64,000 bases of DNA from Oligoflexus sp. (GTDB lineage Bacteria; Bdellovibrionota_B; Oligoflexia; Oligoflexales; Oligoflexaceae): the NCBI GenBank assembly GCA_014378195.1, contig JACMOC010000019.1:1-64000 (forward strand), given 5' to 3'. Position 1 is the stretch's first letter, and every line of letters begins with the position of its first letter. Of the stretch, positions 48,920 through 57,600 are shown piece after piece. The position numbers and the translations under genes are program-made. A model generated the notes under the pieces. It was not told the DNA's origin. It worked only from the letters and a program-made list of their open reading frames with translations, and did not search any database.

Positions 48920-50119
48920 TTGAAACCAGCAGTTGAAGCCATCATCGAGCAGAGTGTGATCAGCGTGGCTCCCATGGAAGGTCTCACGACTTTTCCCATG
49001 CGCCTCTGGCTTTCTATAGTCTCGCAGCCGCAATCGATGACGACACCTTTTCTTCGGGTAACACGGGCTTTTCCCGAGCGCGAAATTCCCTCGACGTTTG
49101 CCCCTGAGCTTTATCAGTTGCGCGACGTTTTACCCTATACGATCACACCGCAGTTTATCAGCGGCGACCCTGAACAGTTTCTTCGCGCGGCCGATATGCT
49201 GCCGCCGTCTATCGCTCCGATTCTTGAGATCAATTGTGGTTGTCCTTCCCCGAATTCACTGGGACGTCTGGCGGGAAGTGGAATGCTTCACGATGCCGAA
49301 TCTTACGGCCGTACCATCGAACGACTCTCCGCTCATTTGGGGCCAGGGCGCCTTGCGGTGAAGATGCGATTGGGTATCGATTCGCCCGAGGAATTTCCTG
49401 TCCTCCTTGCAGCGATTGCATCCTTGCCGCTGGCACGCCTGACGATACATGGGCGCACACGTGCTGATGGTTATCGAGGCCATGCGCGTTGGCCTTTGAT
49501 CCAGCGCGGTGCCGAAGACGCTCAAGCACCGGTGATTGCATCAGGTGATGTTTTGGGAATCGAGAGCATAAAAACTCTCTTTCGCGAGGCGCCTTCTCTC
49601 AAAGGAGCCATGATAGGACGCGGTGTGTTGCGAAATCCCTGGGTATTTACCGAAATTCGCCGCGGACATCCGACCGAGATGAGTCTGCTGACTTTTGTAA
49701 ATGCGCTTTTATGTTATGTGTTGATCCAGGAGCTCTGGCATTCCCATCCGCAAAAATTGATAACGCGCATCAGCAGCGGCCGGATAGGAAATCCATGTGG
49801 AACCGATTACGGAGCTTGGGAGAAACTTACTGTGGAATTGACTGCGATCGTATTCGGTGTGCCTTTTGTTCTGAATCATGGTTTTGGTTTGCCGTCGGAT
49901 GCGGTTTCGCCCGTTGCATTTGGACGACTTAAAATCCTCTGGGCTTATCTTCGCTCGGGACTTCCTGAGTCTTTTGCGAAGGCATCGATCGTCCGTTCCA
50001 AATCCTTGGGCCAGTTTTTTGAAAGGCTCCTCGAGGCAGGGCGTGAGCTTGAAAAGCCGACCCTTCCGATCACGCATCAGGCAGAATGGGATTCCCTCTT
50101 TGCGGGTGCTAGGGGATAA
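48920..50119 (+). CDS. tRNA-dihydrouridine synthase family protein
   Basis: VAPMEGLTTFPMRL, LEINCGCPSPNSLGRLAGSGML, VKMRLGID, LTIHGRTRADGYRGHARW, VIASGDV, GAMIGRGVLRNPWVF. Confidence 0.88.
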   Translation: MKPAVEAIIEQSVISVAPMEGLTTFPMRLWLSIVSQPQSMTTPFLRVTRAFPEREIPSTFAPELYQLRDVLPYTITPQFISGDPEQFLRAADMLPPSIAPILEINCGCPSPNSLGRLAGSGMLHDAESYGRTIERLSAHLGPGRLAVKMRLGIDSPEEFPVLLAAIASLPLARLTIHGRTRADGYRGHARWPLIQRGAEDAQAPVIASGDVLGIESIKTLFREAPSLKGAMIGRGVLRNPWVFTEIRRGHPTEMSLLTFVNALLCYVLIQELWHSHPQKLITRISSGRIGNPCGTDYGAWEKLTVELTAIVFGVPFVLNHGFGLPSDAVSPVAFGRLKILWAYLRSGLPESFAKASIVRSKSLGQFFERLLEAGRELEKPTLPITHQAEWDSLFAGARG

Positions 50120-50166
50120 TCAAAAGAGTTAAGTTCGCATCTAAAATTCAAGGGAAGGTCCTTTTT

Positions 50167-51573
50167 ATGGTTTACCGTCTTACGACACGTTCATCGATCG
50201 GCATCAGCCTTATGTTAAGCGTGTCCTCGTGCAAAGGTCATGAGGGGGCAGCGATTCACAAAAACATCAAAGCCGGGACCCTTGATTCAGCATCTGCGGC
50301 GCCCGAAGGTGACCATCAGACAGTCACTGGGAGTGGGCAGACGCCCGATTCCTCCCTTCCCTTTTCCCAGGCCACGCTCCCTGCGGCAGGACAGGCGAGT
50401 TCTATAGCATCGATCTCGTCTTCGCCCTCAGCTTCGTCTTCGTCTTCAACGGCACTGACAGTGGCTCCTAATCCACCCGGTCCTGTGATGGTCGGGCGGT
50501 TTTTGAAGGATGACATGGGTTATCATTTCAACTGGGCCGGATCGCGTATCATAGCCAAAGTCAAAGGCGTAAAGTCGGTAACGATCGGTTTGACTTCGCC
50601 CAATATCGGCTCGCAAAAGATCAACTTCAATGTCTACATCGACCACAAACTTCAAACCAAGTTTATTACCTTATTGAGTAATGTATCGAATAACGTGACC
50701 GAACTCCCCGATACAGAAGAACATCAAATCGATTGGGTCAAACGGACGGAAGCTGGGTATGCGAACGAACCGGTGACGTTTGTGGGCATCACAATTCCAA
50801 ACGGCGGGCAGATTCTTTCCGTGCCCGCTCTTCCGCCCAGACGCATTGAGATGATCGGCGCTTCTATGACGAACGGCTACGGTACGCGCAGTGATCAGCT
50901 AGGAATTCCTGAGACAACTTCGTGTCCGAACGATGGATCGGCTGAAGACAGTGATCTAAGTTTTGGAGCAGTCGCGGCTCACATGCTTGATGCGCAATCC
51001 ACAATTATTGCTTTTCAGGGTCACGGCATACTGCGCAACTATCCAACCGCTTCGGATCCGAGTGGAACGGCTGCTCCCACAGTCGGTGCCATGTGGCCCC
51101 TCGTGCTCGCAACCAAAGGCAATTCCGTGAAAGGATTACCCGTTTACGACTATAAAGATTGGGTTCCGGACGCAGTCGTGATCAATGTTGGGACGAATGA
51201 CTTTGCGCCCCGTTACGGACAATCCGCTGCCAGTGGGATTCCAGACGAAACAGCCTTTGTGAATGCCTATGTGACTCTCTTGAAAAACATCCGGGCAAAA
51301 CTCCCGAATGCTCTCATCGTTGCGACCTTTGGGACCATGATTACGGATGCGGGGAGCGTACCGAACCAAAGAACAAAAGGGATTAGTTTTGTAAACAAAG
51401 CGATCGCTGCGGTCAACGATCCAAAGGTTTTGCCCATGGTCGACTTTGGTGTACAGGCCGGAACGGGGCAAGCGTGTTCCTACCACCCATCCGCTGCCAC
51501 GCACAAAAAAATGGCTCAGCAACTTGCGAAAGTACTAAGCGACAAATTAGCTTGGAAAATCGTAAATCCTTAA
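50167..51573 (+). CDS. Lipoprotein SGNH/GDSL esterase (CE2-like)
   Basis: Lipobox MLSVSSCKG; CE2-like N-terminal domain (MVGRFLKDDMGYHFNWAGSRIIAKVKGVKSVTIGL...YID); RIEMIGASMTNGYG, INVGTNDFA, YHPSAATHKKMA. Confidence 0.8.
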   Translation: MVYRLTTRSSIGISLMLSVSSCKGHEGAAIHKNIKAGTLDSASAAPEGDHQTVTGSGQTPDSSLPFSQATLPAAGQASSIASISSSPSASSSSSTALTVAPNPPGPVMVGRFLKDDMGYHFNWAGSRIIAKVKGVKSVTIGLTSPNIGSQKINFNVYIDHKLQTKFITLLSNVSNNVTELPDTEEHQIDWVKRTEAGYANEPVTFVGITIPNGGQILSVPALPPRRIEMIGASMTNGYGTRSDQLGIPETTSCPNDGSAEDSDLSFGAVAAHMLDAQSTIIAFQGHGILRNYPTASDPSGTAAPTVGAMWPLVLATKGNSVKGLPVYDYKDWVPDAVVINVGTNDFAPRYGQSAASGIPDETAFVNAYVTLLKNIRAKLPNALIVATFGTMITDAGSVPNQRTKGISFVNKAIAAVNDPKVLPMVDFGVQAGTGQACSYHPSAATHKKMAQQLAKVLSDKLAWKIVNP

Positions 51574-54252
51574 TCAATCGGCCATAGCGAGGATACTCGA
51601 ACTCAGAGTCTCGATCAGATCTACGAGTTTTTTTGGGTCGAAGGGTTTTGCCAAATGCTCATTGCATCCTGAAGCTATGATCTTTTCATGCTCTTCGCGC
51701 ATAGCGTGGGCGCTTAAGCCTATGATCGGTTTTGTATAAGCACGCGACCTCAGAGTGCGCGTTGCCTGATACCCGTCGCAGATAGGCATCTGTATATCCA
51801 TCAAAATGATATCGTAGTCTTTTGATTCGGCACACTCGATAGCCTGTTTACCATTGTCAGCAAAATCAAGCTCAGCTCCCTGTTTTTGTAGGATCTGGCG
51901 AATGAGGAGCTGGGTGTCGACGGCGTCTTCTGCCACGAGAATCTTCAGACCTTTGAGGCGAGCCACGATTGGTTTCGATGTTACGTCGATTCTTTTTGCA
52001 GCCGCACGCACGCATTTTTCGGCAGCAACGAAGGTTTCGAGGGGCAGATCGATTTTGAAAACGCTGCCTCCGGTCGGTTTGCTGTTGACCAGGGTGACGT
52101 TGCCGCCGAGCAACTGAGACAATTTGCGAGAGAGGGCCAGCCCAAGGCCTGTACCACCATATTTGCGACTGGTTGAGGTATCGGCCTGAACGAAGGGTTG
52201 GAAGAGAAAACTCGCGTTCTGCGAGCTGATGCCGCAGCCTGTATCGGTGACGTAAATCACGAGGCTTGCCTTCGGCTGGGATTCTATCGCCACACGAACG
52301 GACACTTCCCCCTCGATTGTGAATTTGATCGCGTTCCCTATGATATTGATCAAGATCTGACGGATTCGCGTTGCATCGGAATAAATCGTTTCAGGGACAT
52401 CCGGCTCAATATGAAAATTGACCCCTATACTTTTTTCCATCGCTTTTACACTTAAGGATTCCATAACTTCAGATAAAAGATCATGAACGGATATCTCGGT
52501 ACGTGCGACTTCGAGTTTGCCTGCCTCCACCTTGGAGAGATCGAGGATGTCATCGATGATGCGCGCAAGAGCATAGCCATTTCGAAGGGCTATTTGTGCG
52601 AATTCCTTCATTTTATCCTCGTGCCAACTCTCTTCTGCTAAAAGCCTGGAAAAACCGATGATCGCACTCAGGGGCGTGCGAATTTCGTGAGAGACAGTCG
52701 CAAGGAAGGCGCTTTTTAACTGACTGGCCTCTTCGGCTTCTTGTTTTGCGGCCATCAGTTCTGATTGCAGCTGTTTCTGTTCTTCGATATCCGTGTGAGT
52801 GCCAAACCATTCACAGATGTTGCCGTCCATGTCGAGTATCGGCAGAGCGCGGCAAAGGTGCCAACGGTAGCTGCCATCACCGCGACGAATCCGAACTTCG
52901 TGAGAGAAGGCGCTGGATGCCGCTGCCGCTTCTTTCCATATGGCCATCGTAGCTTTAGCATCGCCTTCAGCAAAGAGTTGGGACCAACCGTTCGCTGCAA
53001 TCTCAGCCTTACTCATGCCTGTGTAATCGAGCCAACGCTGGTTCGCATAATCAAAACTATAATCGACGCGCGCCGACCATACCATCTGCGGCATAGCCTC
53101 AAGTAGCTGCCGAAATCGGGCTTCGCTGTGTTGCAGGGATTCTTCCGCTCTTTTGCGCAAAGTGATATCGCCCACAACTTTCGCGTAGCCGTAGATCAGG
53201 CCGTTTTTCAAGAGGGGATACACAACTTCCTGGGCGAGAAAAAAAGCTCCGTTCTTACGCGCATGCCAGCGCTCGCCTTGCCACATTCCACGTTCACGGG
53301 CCTCTTCCAGCTCCTCGCTGGTGTTATTGGTTGAAAGGGCCATACTTGAGAAGATCGTACGAATGTGTTGACCGATCGCTTCCGTATCGGTGAACCCCGT
53401 AATACGCTCGGCTCCAATATTCCAACTGATAATATTGCCCTTTAGATCGAGGAGAAATATCCCGTAGTCCTTAATGCTTTCAATGAGAACCCGAAATTGT
53501 TCCTGACTGCGATGCAACGACTCTTCGGTCTGGACGAGATCAGTAATGTCGACCATAGTCCCAGTCACGGCTTCCACTTCGCCGTGTTCGTCGAGGAGTG
53601 CAACGCCTCGATCTTTGATCCATAAGATGGAGCCATCAGCCCTATACACACGATACTGTTCGCTAAATGAGCTTTTATTTTCGATCATGCGCTGAATGCT
53701 GCCGTTGACGCGCTGTTGATCTTCGAGATGGATGCGCATCACAAAATCATTGATAGGAAAGACGGCCTCTTTGTCCTGAAGGCCAAAAATTTTATTGAGG
53801 GACGCATTACGGTAAGCGGTTCCGGCTCGCAAATCCAGGCGATAAATACCGGCGTGAGCGGCAGCGAGAGCACTGTGAAATCGTTCTTCGGCCGCTTTGA
53901 AGTTGCTCAGGCTTTTCACGTCTTTGAGTTTCGAACGCTTCAGTTCCAATCGGTTTGTCTGCAACCAATGACCGACGGCACTCACTATAATTGTAGCAAG
54001 GCATACGAACGCTGCATCACCAGGAGTCGGGTTAATCGTCAAAGTGAACGGAAAAAAATGAGGCAGTGCCAAAGTAAAAAGTGCGACTGTGAAGCCAGCC
54101 CAAAATCCGCCTAATATACTGACCAGGAGTGCAAACAACAGGGGCGCGGCGTAGGCAGCAGAAGGAGAAACAAGCAGTGCTGTTCCGTAGGTCAATACTG
54201 ACCCCGAAAAGGCATAAAAAGCCGGCAAAAAGATCCTTTGACTAATCCTCAC
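51574..54252 (-). CDS. Hybrid sensor histidine kinase (DUF4118-like TM, three PAS, HisKA, HATPase, REC)
   Basis: N-terminal TM cluster; three PAS repeats; FLATVSHEIRTPLSAIIGFSRLL; GTGLGLALSRKLSQLLGG; KILVAEDAVDTQLL...YDIILMDIQMPICDG...HLAKPF. Confidence 0.93.
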   Translation of the reverse strand: MRISQRIFLPAFYAFSGSVLTYGTALLVSPSAAYAAPLLFALLVSILGGFWAGFTVALFTLALPHFFPFTLTINPTPGDAAFVCLATIIVSAVGHWLQTNRLELKRSKLKDVKSLSNFKAAEERFHSALAAAHAGIYRLDLRAGTAYRNASLNKIFGLQDKEAVFPINDFVMRIHLEDQQRVNGSIQRMIENKSSFSEQYRVYRADGSILWIKDRGVALLDEHGEVEAVTGTMVDITDLVQTEESLHRSQEQFRVLIESIKDYGIFLLDLKGNIISWNIGAERITGFTDTEAIGQHIRTIFSSMALSTNNTSEELEEARERGMWQGERWHARKNGAFFLAQEVVYPLLKNGLIYGYAKVVGDITLRKRAEESLQHSEARFRQLLEAMPQMVWSARVDYSFDYANQRWLDYTGMSKAEIAANGWSQLFAEGDAKATMAIWKEAAAASSAFSHEVRIRRGDGSYRWHLCRALPILDMDGNICEWFGTHTDIEEQKQLQSELMAAKQEAEEASQLKSAFLATVSHEIRTPLSAIIGFSRLLAEESWHEDKMKEFAQIALRNGYALARIIDDILDLSKVEAGKLEVARTEISVHDLLSEVMESLSVKAMEKSIGVNFHIEPDVPETIYSDATRIRQILINIIGNAIKFTIEGEVSVRVAIESQPKASLVIYVTDTGCGISSQNASFLFQPFVQADTSTSRKYGGTGLGLALSRKLSQLLGGNVTLVNSKPTGGSVFKIDLPLETFVAAEKCVRAAAKRIDVTSKPIVARLKGLKILVAEDAVDTQLLIRQILQKQGAELDFADNGKQAIECAESKDYDIILMDIQMPICDGYQATRTLRSRAYTKPIIGLSAHAMREEHEKIIASGCNEHLAKPFDPKKLVDLIETLSSSILAMAD

Positions 54253-54670
54253 GCCAAACTCCTTTTGTTCAAGCTCAATATGCTAACGCAACGGTTTGTC
54301 CCTCAATCCATCACGCGTCGCGATCAAAAATGACATTTTCCGACCGCAAAATATGTCAAATAAAATAAGTCAGGTCCTACATATTTTGATCTTCTGCCCC
54401 TATCGTAATCTCAAATGACGCCTATGTCTTCATGCAAATACCTGCTGACGATTGTAGGGCATGCGAAACGTTTATCTCACAGAAAAACCCAAAAAATATC
54501 TTCCTAGAAACATGTAGGCATAAGGATGCAGTTGGGAAGACGGGGCATTGAATTTTCAGGAGAAATTTGCACGAGCTTGACTTTACGCCTCTACTCGGTT
54601 TGAGTGTCGGTATAAGAAACTGATATTCGTAATTTTTCGGCGCTCCACGTGTCTGTACCAGAGGAACTGT

Positions 54671-57600
54671 ATGTTTCATTACTACGGCTACGGGTCAAAC
54701 ATGAATATTACATCCTTGGCTGCCAAGGGTGTTCAACCTGTATCCGCAGAACCGGCCGTCCTTTCAGGATGGCAACTCACCTTCAATATTCCCGATTTTT
54801 TTTTAATCGAAGGTGGGACGGGGAATATAGTCCCGAGCGAAGGCTCCGAAGTCCACGGCGTGCTTTTTGCCTGTGCGGATGGTGACCTGAGTGTTCTCGA
54901 TTCGCTGGAAGCGGTTGGAGTCAACTACGAACGCCGGGAGGTTTCCGTCACAACATACTCAGGCGCAAAACACAAGGCGCATGTTTATGTGGGGATGTCA
55001 GAGCGATTAAAGGAAGGGTTTCAACCGTCTCGTCGTTATCTGAATATTTTAATTCGCGGCGCGGAAAAAGTGGGCCTCGCAGCTTCCTATATTCGTTTCT
55101 TAAGGGTTCAGGAGGTGAAAAATGAGCCTGTTTATAGACCTTTTCGTTATCCGGAATCGGTCGCGACCTTTGGATCTCTAGATTTAACGGGATATCGGAC
55201 GGCCATCGCTGGAGCCGTTTTTGATACGGAACATGCGCGCGCTGATCACGCCTATCTACGCTCATTTTTATCGGGCAAAGACATGACGCTTTTTTTTCTT
55301 TGTCGAATGGATTCCAGCGATGGAATGGAGACTCTTGACGACGTGCGATCCGGACGATTGAATACGGCGCAGAAACGCTATCTTAATTATTATTTGCAAG
55401 AGTTTGACCGCGAATATCAATTCCTCGGCCGCATGGATTATGACATTGACCTTTCGCGAGACAGAAGGCTTCCGGTTGGAACGTCGACTCCGCTCCGTAA
55501 GCTACCAACAGCACGCTCTGTCATCGAAGCGGCCGAAACCACAAACCATTTTCTTGGGCACGAAAACCTCGGGTTTTTATCGTACTCGCACGGTTTTATG
55601 CCGAAACACAGTCCGAAGCTGGAAATGCCACAAGCCTTTCGGGAGTGGGACGAGGTCGCCTCGGACCTGCCGCGGTTATACCGGACGCTCGAGCTGCGTC
55701 AACGCATCGATCACATGCGTATACTGGATGCCAGCGAAGAGTTTCTAAGTGACAGCTACCTATTACGTGCCGCGTCGCTACTTGCAATGCTAGCGCATGC
55801 CTATCATTATGTGGAAACAACGCCCCCTGCATGCTTACCTTCGTGTTTAGCCAAACCATGGCGAGAGGTTCGGCGGCGTTTGGGGCGCGACCAAGAGGTG
55901 CTCACCTATATTGATCTGATCGTCACAAACTACCGTTTGCTTGATCCTCTCGCGTCCGTACCTGTGCGCCTTGAAAATATGGATCTCCTCATACCGACCG
56001 TTGGTAACAGGGAAGAGCGGGTTTTTTATCTGATACAAACAGAAATTCTCGCACGCAGCGCTCCCATACTGGGCGCTATTGCCCGCAGCCAGGAGGCTGT
56101 TCTTACTGGCGACAAACGAGCGCTCGAAGCTGAGCTCCTCATTATATTTCGAAGCCTCGAATCGATCGTGTACGAAGCTCTTCCCAAGCTTAATCCCAAC
56201 GAAGCAAGTTCCACTTATGTCGATGCAGTCGTCTGGGCAAAAACGGTGGCGCCTTTTGCTGTCCCTCTAACGCCGGGGCTGCAGGGTCCAAGCGGGACCT
56301 CATCACCCATTTTCAATCTACTCGATGTGTTTTTCGGTCGGACCAGACACGAGAGCTTTTTAGGTAAAGAAATCAAAGGCCTGCGTGCGACATATCCCCA
56401 TTTTTGGCGGGAATTTCTCGAGGCCGTCGGTTCAGTGTCTATCCCTGATTTTGTTAGTGACAGCGATGATCCGGCACTTGCTGCCATCTTCCGTGAGGCA
56501 TTCGGCATGTATGCCGGACCCAATGGCTTTCTTGGGCGGCATCGAACCAAGGTCTACGGTTTTTTAGAAACCGCATTCAAAGTTGGGCGCTCGGTGACAA
56601 TCGGCGGATTCTCAGGGCTCTTTAAAGAACGCACCTGGGAGCAGGTGGACCTGGAGCTTGAGTACGCGCGTCTCGAGAGAAGCGAGAAATTTCCGTCGCG
56701 CTGTTACTACGGGACCATTAAATCTGTCGGTCAAACCCATCTTTCTTCGACAGAAAGCGTAAAACATATCGTCATCGATATTGCGGGCAGCGGAATCCTC
56801 TACCAGCCTGGCGATCGTTGTGGAATTCTCCCTGAAAATTCCGACCTTCTCGTGGACCAAACACTTTCGACACTCGGTGCGACCGGCGATGAGGTGATTC
56901 AACTCACCGAGGAATGGCTCAAGGCCGTGCAGCTTCGTTATGGCTTTGAAAACACGACGAGTCTGAATCTGCGGACGTTCCTTAGGTTTGCAAAACTGCG
57001 GCCTGTCGTGCCGAGAGTTGCTGAGGCGCTTCATGCCTTAAGTCAGAACCAAACTCTGGCCGAGGCCATTAAATCGCAAACCACAGCGCGCTGGCAACTG
57101 AGTGATCTCCTTCTTCTTTTGCGGATAGAGGGAACCGATCCGAAAAGTCTGTGGCAAAGCGCGTATACGGATCGATCTTATATTGCAAGAATCCTCCCTC
57201 CCGAGCAGTTTCGAATGTACTCCATCAGTTCCGGTGCGGAAATCGACGAGGTCCCCAATGAAATCCATCTCACCGTGGGACGGCTTCGCTACTCCGAAGA
57301 AAACTCTCATCATCGCGAACATGAACGGTTAGGAACAGCGTCTAATTTTTTGACCTCGAGTCACGGGCGCGAACATCCAGTGTCACTCATTATCGAACAC
57401 CCTCCTCGGTTCAGCCTTCCGCATGATCCGTCGGTCCCGATTATCATGATCGGCGGCGGGACAGGCTTTGCGCCATTCCGAAGCTTTATAGCCAACAGGC
57501 TGCAACACGCGGAGAGCGGACAGAACTGGTTGCTTCTGAGCCTCGGGGCACGGGATCATTTTTATTATCAGGATGACCTCATACCGAGTCTTGCCGCAGG

